Part shown: piece after piece, positions 1-5,395 of the stretch
Numbering within the stretch: position 1 is the stretch's first letter
How the letters are laid out: each line of letters starts with the position of its first letter
From: Pseudolysinimonas_A sp965653335
Lineage (GTDB): Bacteria; Actinomycetota; Actinomycetes; Actinomycetales; Microbacteriaceae
Direction: 5' to 3'
Assembly: GCA_965653335.1 (NCBI GenBank)
Contig: CBFGZU010000074.1
Location: forward strand, 1 to 9,731
DNA: 9,731 nt
Program-made: the position numbers and the translations under genes
The notes under the pieces: generated by a model
What the model was told of the DNA's origin: nothing
What the model saw: the letters and a program-made list of their open reading frames with translations, nothing else
Databases searched by the model: none

Positions 1-68
1 TCACCGACACCCAGCTCGCCGACGCCGTCGAGGTGCTCGACGCGTGCTTCGCCCGCGCCGCGATCTGA
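1..68 (+). CDS. C-terminal fragment of an unidentified protein, possibly a class III aminotransferase (partial at window edge)
   Basis: Only the last 21 codons are visible. They read in the frame starting at position 3 and end with TGA at 66-68. The visible tail is TDTQLADAVEVLDACFARAA plus a final I: an acidic, amphipathic helix without any diagnostic motif. Tails of this kind (a helix of the form 'LxxAVxVLDxxFA') are common at the C-terminus of class III aminotransferases such as GabT, which would suit the polyamine importer next door. That is a resemblance only, and many other proteins end this way. The gene converges on the oxidoreductase, with only 7 bp between the two stop codons. Coding is supported by G/C-rich third positions and an uninterrupted frame. 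The function is essentially unknown from this window. Confidence 0.45.
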   Translation, partial: TDTQLADAVEVLDACFARAAI

Positions 69-75
69 GACGTCC

Positions 76-1032
76 CTACGGTTCCAGCACGACTTTGCCG
101 CCGGCGTGGCCGGTCACGAGCTGCTCGTACGCCGCACGGGCCTCCTCGAGCGGGTAGGTACGCGCCACATCCACCTCGATCACGCCGTCGGCGAAGAGCC
201 GGGCGAGGGTCAGGCGTGCGGCATCCCGGATCGCGGTGCCCGGGTCAGCCCCCGCTCCGCCGCCGATGGCGTGCCCGCCGGCGGCCAGCACGGCGTCGAA
301 CTGCGCGTTGGCGATCGTGACGAGACGCCCCGGGTCGCCGAGCAGCGCGAGCGACACCGTGATCGCCTCGTCGGTGCCGACCGTGTCGATCGCGGCGTCG
401 ATCCCCGCGGGCGCGATCGCCCGCACCCGACTTTCGAGCCCGTCACCGTAGCCGACCGGCTCAACCCCGAGGCCGCGGAGCTCCTCGTGGTTGCGGGCGG
501 ACGCCGTGCCGATGACGCGCGCGCCGCGCAACCGGGCGAGCTGCGACACGAGCCGCCCGACGGCGCCGCTCGCGCTGTGCACGAGCACCGTGTCGCCCTC
601 CGCGACGCTCACCGCCTCGAGCGCATGGACGGCCGTCGTGCCGGTGGCGAGCAATCCGGAGGCCTCCGCGAACGACGCCTCCGGCGGCTTCCGCACGAGC
701 AGCCCGGCCTTCACGGTGAGTTCCGACGCCTGCGCACCGCGCAGCTTGTGACCGTAGACCTCGTCGCCGACCGCGAGAGATTCGCCCTCCAGGCTCACGG
801 CATCCGACCCCGCAGCGGTGATGACGCCGGCCGCCTCACTGCCGAGACGCACCGGCAGCTTCGCGGGATCGGTGCCGGCCGCGCCCTCCGCCTGCTTCGC
901 ATCCCAGCGGTTCAGGGCCGCGGCTCGCACCGCGATCGTCACCTCGTCGGGCCCGGGAGCCCGGGAATCCACGTCGATCACATCGATGACTTCGGTTCCG
1001 CCGTAGGCGGTCGCCGCGACTGCGCGCACCAT
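76..1032 (-). CDS. MDR-family NADP-dependent oxidoreductase (quinone oxidoreductase-like, zinc-free)
   Basis: A 318-residue protein, typical length for zinc-independent medium-chain dehydrogenase/reductases related to quinone oxidoreductase. The N-terminal GroES-like domain covers about residues 1-120, with the family pattern 'AALNRWDAKQAEG' near 38-50 and 'GSEAAGVI' at 64-71. The Rossmann domain has the nucleotide-binding turn S-A-S-G-A-V-G at 153-159 and continues to 'DAAIDTVG' at 212-219. The C-terminal 'GKVVLEP' is a classic family ending. I see no cysteine, so neither the structural nor the catalytic zinc site of alcohol dehydrogenases is present. The expected reaction is NAD(P)H-dependent reduction of a quinone, enone or similar carbonyl; the substrate is unknown. 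ATG at 1032 is chosen because the family N-terminus (MVRAVAATAYGG) begins there; the open frame continues to 1359 but upstream lies inside potC. There is no strong Shine-Dalgarno. It lies 53 bp downstream of potC on the same strand and may be cotranscribed. Confidence 0.9.
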   Translation of the reverse strand: MVRAVAATAYGGTEVIDVIDVDSRAPGPDEVTIAVRAAALNRWDAKQAEGAAGTDPAKLPVRLGSEAAGVITAAGSDAVSLEGESLAVGDEVYGHKLRGAQASELTVKAGLLVRKPPEASFAEASGLLATGTTAVHALEAVSVAEGDTVLVHSASGAVGRLVSQLARLRGARVIGTASARNHEELRGLGVEPVGYGDGLESRVRAIAPAGIDAAIDTVGTDEAITVSLALLGDPGRLVTIANAQFDAVLAAGGHAIGGGAGADPGTAIRDAARLTLARLFADGVIEVDVARTYPLEEARAAYEQLVTGHAGGKVVLEP

Positions 1033-1050
1033 GTTCGATGCAACCCCGAG

Positions 1051-1071
1051 GGCGGGACGACGATTCCCGCC
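1051..1071 (-). other. Perfect 7-bp hairpin in the potC-oxidoreductase gap
   Basis: GGCGGGA (1051-1057) and TCCCGCC (1065-1071) are perfectly complementary around a 7-nt spacer. The hairpin sits between the potC stop and the oxidoreductase start. No T-run follows on the minus strand, so it is not a standard intrinsic terminator. It could act as an mRNA-stabilising or processing hairpin, attenuate readthrough, or be chance in GC-rich DNA. Confidence 0.35.
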
Positions 1072-1085
1072 GCCCGACGTACGCC

Positions 1086-1904
1086 TCAGCGGCTGCGCGC
1101 CAGGCGCGTGCGCCGTACCGCGGAGAACAGTTGCGACGCCACGACGAGGGCGATCGCGAGCAGGAACACGGCCGTCGCGATGACGTTCGCCTCCGCCGGG
1201 ATGCCGCGCGCCGCGGCCGTGTAGACGTACGTCGGGAAGGTGGATGCCGCCCCCGCGTTGAAGTTCGTGATGATGAAGTCGTCGAACGACAAAGCGAACG
1301 ACAACAGCGCGGCCGCGACGATGCCCGGGAGCAGAAGCGGGAAGGTGATGCGCCACCACACCTGCCCCGGGCTCGCGTACAGATCGCGTCCCGCCTCCTC
1401 AAGTGCCGGGTCGAGGCTCGACACCCGAGCGCGAACCGTGACGACGACGAAGCTGATGCAGAACATCGTGTGGGCCAGGATGATCGTGCCGATGCCCTTC
1501 GGCACCCCTGCGGCGAGGAACTGGGCGGCGAGGCCCGCCCCGAGCACGACCTCCGGTGTCGCCATCGGCAAGAAGATGAGCAGAGTGGCGGCGGCGCGGA
1601 AACGCAAGCGATAGCGTGCCAGCGCGATCGCGATCGCCGTGCCGAGCACCGTCGCCGCGATCGTCGCGACGACCCCGACGAGGATGCTCGTTGCGAACGC
1701 CTCGCACACGGCACCGTTCTCGACGACGCAGATCGTCGTCCACTTCTCGAAGGTGAAGCCGCGCCAGACGATGTTGGATTTGAGCGAATCGTTGAACGAG
1801 AACGCGATCGTGTAGACGATCGGGGTGAGCAGCAGAACGAACGCGAGGATCGCGTACACCGCGAGACCCCACGTGCCGACCCCGAGCCTCAGACCGCGGT
1901 TCAC
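1086..1904 (-). CDS. potC: Polyamine-type ABC transporter permease, PotC-like
   Basis: A 272-residue inner-membrane permease, normal length for PotC. Hydrophobic segments lie at about 12-36, 70-96, 104-132, 138-157, 190-210 and 240-260, fitting six membrane spans. The cytoplasmic EAA loop that docks on the ATPase reads EEAGRDLYASPGQVWWR from 169, followed by 'ITFPLLLPGI' to 195. The sequence 'SFDDF' at 206-210 is characteristic of PotC/YdcV-type permeases. Start: GTG at 1904, which overlaps the potB stop in a GTGA (4 bp) and has GAAGGA at 1911-1916, six bases upstream. It is translationally coupled to potB and should form the heterodimeric channel with it. Assignment to the spermidine/putrescine subfamily rests on these motifs and the complete D-A-B-C set; the exact substrate cannot be read from the permease. 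Confidence 0.93.
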   Translation of the reverse strand: MNRGLRLGVGTWGLAVYAILAFVLLLTPIVYTIAFSFNDSLKSNIVWRGFTFEKWTTICVVENGAVCEAFATSILVGVVATIAATVLGTAIAIALARYRLRFRAAATLLIFLPMATPEVVLGAGLAAQFLAAGVPKGIGTIILAHTMFCISFVVVTVRARVSSLDPALEEAGRDLYASPGQVWWRITFPLLLPGIVAAALLSFALSFDDFIITNFNAGAASTFPTYVYTAAARGIPAEANVIATAVFLLAIALVVASQLFSAVRRTRLARSR

Positions 1905-2824
1905 ACGAGGTCCTTCGTGCCGGCGCGCCGGATATAGAGTCCCACGATCAGCAGGATCGCCCCCATGAGGATGATCGACAGCGAGGCCGCGACCGGATAG
2001 TTCTCGACGCGCAAGAAGTTGGCCTCGATGACGTTGCCGATCATCGCCGTGTCCGGGGAACCGAGGAAATCGCTCGAGGCGTTGATGTAGTCGCCCGCGG
2101 CCGGGATGAAGGTCAGCAGTGTCCCCGACACCACCCCCGGCATCGACAGCGGCAACGTGACCGTGAAGAACGTCGTCACGGGGCTCGCGTAGAGATCGCC
2201 CCCCGCCTCGACGTACCGCAGGTCGAGACGCTCGAGCGAGGTGTAGATCGGCAGGGTCATGAAGGGGATGAAGTTGTACGCGATGCCGAAGATCACCGCA
2301 CCCGCGGTGCCCGTCAGCCGAGCGCTGTCGGGCAGGATCGTGAGCGATTGCAGCACCCCGAGCACGGGGCCCTCGTCGGAGAGGATCTGCTTCCAGGCGA
2401 ATGTGCGCAGCAGGAAACTGATGAAGAACGGCGCGATCACGAGCACGAGCGCGAGCGCCTGCAGCAAGGGGAAGCGCCGCAACTTCACCCCGATGAAGTA
2501 CGCGAGCGGGTAGCCGACGAGCAGGGCGATGATCGTCGCGGCGATCGCGAACCCGAACGAGCGGCCGATCTGCGGCCAATAGGCCGCGACCACCTCGACG
2601 TAGTTCTCCCAGCGGAACGCCGCGACGTATCGACCGATCTCGCCGAACGGATCGGGGGCTTGAAAACTCGTGACGATGAGCGAGACGAAGGGCACGACGA
2701 AGAACAACGCGAGATACGCGACTCCGGGCAGCAGGAGCAGGAGTGCGATCGGGCTTCGGCGGACGGGTCCAGAGTCGACCGGGGCGGGAGCGCCGGGGGC
2801 GTTGCCGAAGGCTCCGAACGCCAT
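1901..2824 (-). CDS. potB: Polyamine-type ABC transporter permease, PotB-like
   Basis: A 307-residue inner-membrane permease. A Pro/Ala-rich cytoplasmic N-terminus (about 1-24) precedes the first span ('SPIALLLLLPGVAYLALFFV', from residue 24). Further hydrophobic segments lie near 90-112, 120-142, 172-192, 230-245 and 279-298. The EAA coupling loop is 'VEAGGDLYASPVTTFF' from 205, leading into 'VTLPLSMPGV' at 222-231. The start ATG at 2824 shares one base with the potA stop (TGATG) and is preceded by GGGGAG at 2830-2835, five bases upstream, so the longer open frame reaching 2965 is rejected. The C-terminus 'RRAGTKDLV' overlaps the potC start. Together with PotC it should form the translocation pore for a polyamine or related cationic amine. 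The gene order and tight coupling are typical of Pot operons. Confidence 0.93.
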   Translation of the reverse strand: MAFGAFGNAPGAPAPVDSGPVRRSPIALLLLLPGVAYLALFFVVPFVSLIVTSFQAPDPFGEIGRYVAAFRWENYVEVVAAYWPQIGRSFGFAIAATIIALLVGYPLAYFIGVKLRRFPLLQALALVLVIAPFFISFLLRTFAWKQILSDEGPVLGVLQSLTILPDSARLTGTAGAVIFGIAYNFIPFMTLPIYTSLERLDLRYVEAGGDLYASPVTTFFTVTLPLSMPGVVSGTLLTFIPAAGDYINASSDFLGSPDTAMIGNVIEANFLRVENYPVAASLSIILMGAILLIVGLYIRRAGTKDLV

Positions 2825-4032
2825 CAGGACTCCCCGAGCTCGGCCTCGATACGGCGACGCTTCGCGGTCGCGATCGCCCGGGTGTCGTCGTCGGGCTCGA
2901 ACCGCAAGGCCTCGTCCGGCTCGTCGGTGACCCCGAACCCGTGGTCGACCGACCACGTGACCCAAACCTCGGCTCCGACACCGACGACCGGCCCCGAGAC
3001 CAGATTCTGCGCGAACAACGTGAGAGTACCCAGGCCGGGAACGACGATCAGATACTGGGTGCTCATCCCACTGAAAGCGACGTCGTACACGCGACCCGGT
3101 CCGAGCACGTTGACGCCCGCCTCGGGCGCCGGGTCGGTCGTGTGCAGCCGCAGCTTCTCGGGGCGCACCCCGATCGTCACGTCGCCCGCATGGCGTTGCG
3201 ACCGCTCCCGTGGCACGGCGACCTTGCGTCCCGCGACCTCGACGACGATCGTGTCGCCCTTCGTCGACACGACGGGGCCCGCGAAGAGGTTCGACTGGCC
3301 GAGGAAGTTCGCCACGAACGCCGTCCGCGGCAGCTCATAGAGCTCCTCGGGCGCGCCCAGCTGCTCGATGCGTCCCTTGTTCATGACGGCGATCGTGTCG
3401 GCCATCGTCATGGCCTCCTCCTGATCGTGGGTGACGTGCAAGAAGGTGATTCCGACATCCGTCTGGATGTCTTTGAGCTCGACTTGCATCTGTCGGCGCA
3501 ACTTCAGATCGAGGGCACCGAGTGGCTCGTCGAGCAACAACAGGGCCGGCCGGTTGACGACGGCGCGGGCGAGCGCGACGCGCTGCTGCTGCCCGCCCGA
3601 CAGCTGGGCGGGCCGGCGCTGCGCGATGTGATCGAGTTCGACCATCTGCAGGGCTTCGTGGGCGCGGGCGAGCGCATTCTTGACGCTACGCCTCTTGAGC
3701 CCGAAGGCCACGTTCTCGAGCACCGACATGTGCGGAAAGAGGGCGTAGCTCTGAAAGACAGTGTTGACCGGCCGCCGGTACGACGGCATTCGGGTGACGT
3801 CCCGCTCGCCGATGAGCACGCGACCGGTCGTGGGATCGTCGAGGCCCGCGACGATCCGCAGCGTCGTCGTCTTGCCGCACCCCGACGGGCCGAGCAACGC
3901 GAAGAAGGAGCCTGCGGGGATCGTCAGATTCAGCTCGTCGATCGCCGTGAAACCCGGGAATCGCTTGCTGACGCCGTCGAGCTGGAGGTCGGCTCCCGAT
4001 GCCGAGCCGGCCGCCGCCGCGTGGCCGCTCGT
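2824..4032 (-). CDS. potA: Polyamine-type ABC transporter ATP-binding protein, PotA-like (non-canonical start)
   Basis: Energises import by hydrolysing ATP at the cytoplasmic face of PotB/PotC. All ABC motifs are intact. With residue 1 at the ACG at 4032: Walker A GPSGCGKTT at 48-56, Q-loop glutamine 94 in 'NTVFQSYALFPHMSV', signature LSGGQ at 144-148, Walker B LLLLDE at 164-169 and switch histidine 202 in 'HVTHDQEEAM'. A C-terminal TOBE-like region follows ('IGVRPEKLRLH'). 'RFPGFTAIDELNLTIPAGSF' before Walker A is a normal PotA N-terminus, so the protein must begin upstream of 3900. No ATG, GTG or TTG exists in this frame between an in-frame stop at 4113-4111 and the Walker A leucine (TTG at 3897). 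ACG at 4030-4032, one base after the potD stop and five bases after a GGGGGG run, is my best start, giving 402 residues. The family assignment is firm; the start is not. Confidence 0.88.
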   Translation of the reverse strand, partial: TSGHAAAAGSASGADLQLDGVSKRFPGFTAIDELNLTIPAGSFFALLGPSGCGKTTTLRIVAGLDDPTTGRVLIGERDVTRMPSYRRPVNTVFQSYALFPHMSVLENVAFGLKRRSVKNALARAHEALQMVELDHIAQRRPAQLSGGQQQRVALARAVVNRPALLLLDEPLGALDLKLRRQMQVELKDIQTDVGITFLHVTHDQEEAMTMADTIAVMNKGRIEQLGAPEELYELPRTAFVANFLGQSNLFAGPVVSTKGDTIVVEVAGRKVAVPRERSQRHAGDVTIGVRPEKLRLHTTDPAPEAGVNVLGPGRVYDVAFSGMSTQYLIVVPGLGTLTLFAQNLVSGPVVGVGAEVWVTWSVDHGFGVTDEPDEALRFEPDDDTRAIATAKRRRIEAELGES

Positions 4033-4045
4033 GTCAGCCCCCCAC
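4030..4045 (-). other. potD stop / potA start junction with six-G run, TGAC stop context and ACG candidate start
   Basis: On the minus strand the junction reads GTGGGGGGCTGACACG. potD ends GTG GGG GGC TGA, then a single C, then ACG in the potA frame. The G-run could serve as a Shine-Dalgarno-like element five bases before the ACG. This is the only start-like codon, one transition away from ATG, in a position that gives a normal PotA N-terminus. It is reported as a site because it decides the potA start. Confidence 0.5.
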
Positions 4046-5245
4046 GAGAACGGATTGGAAGGCGTTGCTGAACGACTGCTCTTCGGCGCCGGTGAGCGTC
4101 CGGAAGGTCTTCACGTTGGACAGCGTCTCCTCGTTGGGGAAAATCAGCTGGTTCTCGGCCGCCTCGGGGTCGATCGCGACCGCGGCCTCCTTCGCGCCGA
4201 CGACCGGGGTGATGTAGTTGACCCAGAGCGCCACCTCAGCCGCAACCTCGGGCTCGTAGTAGTAATTGATGAGCTTTTCGGCGTTCTTCTTGTGCGGGGA
4301 ACCGATGGGAATCATGAGGTTGTCGTTCCAGAGCGTGCCGCCCGCCTCGGGGATCGCGAACTCGAACAGGTCGCGGCCGACCTCGCTGTTCATGAGCGTG
4401 ACGTCGCCCGACCAGACGATCCCGGCGATCGCGTCGCCGTTGATGAGGTCTTGCGTGTACGAGTTGCCGCGTACCGCGCCGATCTGCCCGCTCCTGACCT
4501 TGTCGCGGAAGACCTTGAGGGCCGCGTTGAAGTCGCCCTCGCTGAAGTCCTGCGAGATGTCGACACCGTGGTCGAGCATCAGGAGCCCCATCGTGTCGCG
4601 CATCTCGCTCAGCACGACGATCTTGCCCGCGAGCTTCGGGTTCCACAGGTCGTGGACGGTGCGCAGTCCGTTCGGCAGCGCTTCCTTGTTCCAGCACAGC
4701 CCGGCGAAACCGCCTTGCCACGGCAGCGAGTGAGTGCGGCCGGGATCGAAGTCCACGTTCAGCAGGTCGGGAATGAGGTTCGCCTTGTTCGGGATGTTGG
4801 CGTCGTCGAAGGCTTGCGTGTAGCCGAGCCGGATGAGGCGGCCCGCCATCCAGTCGGTCAGGGTGATGAGGTCGGCCCCGATGTCCTGGCCGAGCGCGAG
4901 CTGGTCACGCACCTTGGCGTAGTACTCGTTGTTGTCGTTGATCTCGACGCGGTAGTCGACGGTGATGCCGGTCTGCTCGCGGAACGCTACGAGAGTCGGA
5001 TAGTCGCCCGCCTCGTCCTCATCCATGTAGCCCGGCCAGTTCGCCCAGGCGAGCGTCGGGTCGGAGTCCGACTGGTCGGTCGCGGGTTTCGGCGCCCCCG
5101 ACGGCCCGGAAACGCACGCGGCGAGAGCGAGAGCCGTCGCGCTGCCCACTCCCCCGGCGAGAACCGCCCGGCGCGACACCTGCGAGGCGCGAGCCAGTTT
5201 GATGAGCTGGCGGACCAGCGGGTCTTCGGGAAGCGACCTGGGCAT
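4034..5245 (-). CDS. potD: Polyamine-type ABC transporter substrate-binding lipoprotein, PotD-like
   Basis: A 403-residue extracytoplasmic solute-binding protein of the PotD/PotF family. The signal region carries a twin-arginine pattern (SRRAVLAG, from residue 24), a short hydrophobic stretch and the lipobox L-A-A-C with the lipidated cysteine at 44. A Tat-exported lipoprotein anchored to the outer face of the membrane is therefore likely. A Pro/Ser/Asp-rich linker follows to about 64. Candidate ligand residues aligned by eye with E. coli PotD are W70 and Y73 ('NWPGYMDED'), W278 ('IVWSGD'), and W306/D308 ('TLWNDNL'), where the aromatic-plus-acid pair corresponds to the amine-binding W255/D257. 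ATG at 5245 is chosen for its strong Shine-Dalgarno AAGGAG (5253-5258, 7-base spacing) and because the signal sequence starts just after it. It is the first gene of the potDABC operon. Polyamine specificity (spermidine versus putrescine or other amines) is inferred. Confidence 0.93.
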   Translation of the reverse strand: MPRSLPEDPLVRQLIKLARASQVSRRAVLAGGVGSATALALAACVSGPSGAPKPATDQSDSDPTLAWANWPGYMDEDEAGDYPTLVAFREQTGITVDYRVEINDNNEYYAKVRDQLALGQDIGADLITLTDWMAGRLIRLGYTQAFDDANIPNKANLIPDLLNVDFDPGRTHSLPWQGGFAGLCWNKEALPNGLRTVHDLWNPKLAGKIVVLSEMRDTMGLLMLDHGVDISQDFSEGDFNAALKVFRDKVRSGQIGAVRGNSYTQDLINGDAIAGIVWSGDVTLMNSEVGRDLFEFAIPEAGGTLWNDNLMIPIGSPHKKNAEKLINYYYEPEVAAEVALWVNYITPVVGAKEAAVAIDPEAAENQLIFPNEETLSNVKTFRTLTGAEEQSFSNAFQSVLVGG

Positions 5246-5296
5246 CTGTTGACTCCTTCCGGCGTGAATCGATCCTGACATAGTGGCGGGCCCGGA

Positions 5297-5309
5297 CGGA
5301 ACTATTCCG
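5297..5309. promoter_or_regulatory. 13-bp dyad CGGAA-N3-TTCCG, candidate operator
   Basis: Perfect 5-bp inverted repeat with a 3-base centre (CTA), in the potD-proximal half of the divergent promoter region. A dimeric repressor or activator could bind it. No regulator gene is in the window, so the cognate protein is unknown. Confidence 0.4.
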
Positions 5310-5313
5310 CATC

Positions 5314-5326
5314 TTCGTAACACGAA
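5314..5326. promoter_or_regulatory. 13-bp dyad TTCGT-N3-ACGAA, candidate operator
   Basis: Perfect 5-bp inverted repeat with a 3-base centre (AAC). Its centre is 17 bp from that of the neighbouring dyad and both share the 5-3-5 layout, although their sequences differ. It lies between the potD and ald promoters, so it could control either. Confidence 0.42.
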
Positions 5327-5382
5327 TTTCACGCAATCCGCTGTCTGGTCGGCCGAACTGTGCGGATTCCACGGCGCGGTCC

Positions 5383-5388
5383 TACACT
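5383..5388 (+). promoter_or_regulatory. Probable -10 element (TACACT) of a leaderless ald promoter
   Basis: TACACT matches the TAnnnT core of sigma-70/SigA-type -10 boxes. It ends 7 bases before the A of the ald ATG, which is the spacing expected if transcription starts at that A. No Shine-Dalgarno sequence precedes ald, consistent with a leaderless message, which is common in actinobacteria. No good -35 hexamer is visible. Confidence 0.55.
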
Positions 5389-5395
5389 GACGGCC

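Larger units (their letters stand above)
5246..5395. promoter_or_regulatory. Divergent potD-ald intergenic regulatory region
   Basis: This 150-bp stretch between two divergent genes is the least GC-rich part of the window and must contain the promoters for the potDABC operon (leftward) and ald (rightward). It contains two dyads (5297-5309 and 5314-5326), a probable ald -10 element at 5383-5388 and the potD Shine-Dalgarno at 5253-5258. I could not assign a convincing -35/-10 pair for potD. No small gene with its own start and ribosome site is evident. Confidence 0.75.

Noticed and set aside
1051..1071. Hairpin after potC as a Rho-independent terminator
   Set aside because: Stem is real but no T-run follows on the minus strand, so it lacks the second half of an intrinsic terminator.
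1033..1359. N-terminal extension of the oxidoreductase into potC
   Set aside because: The family N-terminus starts at 1032. The extension reads antisense-frame Arg/His-rich sequence within potC on the same strand but in another frame.
3895..3897. TTG as the potA start codon
   Set aside because: It is the leucine immediately before the Walker A motif. Starting there would delete the first beta strands of the ABC domain, which are clearly encoded upstream.
4037..4043. One-base indel in the six-G run as the reason for the missing potA start
   Set aside because: Removing one G would erase the potD stop and fuse PotD to PotA; adding one G would also lose that stop. The run as given ends PotD at a normal length.
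2743..4071. Long plus-strand open frame antisense to potA and potB
   Set aside because: Arg/Asp-rich, low-complexity translation with no recognisable motif; a by-product of high-GC codon use on the opposite strand.
3761..5278. 505-codon plus-strand open frame antisense to potD
   Set aside because: Opposite strand encodes a complete PotD with signal peptide and ligand residues. The antisense translation is rich in Val/Arg/Asp without domain features.
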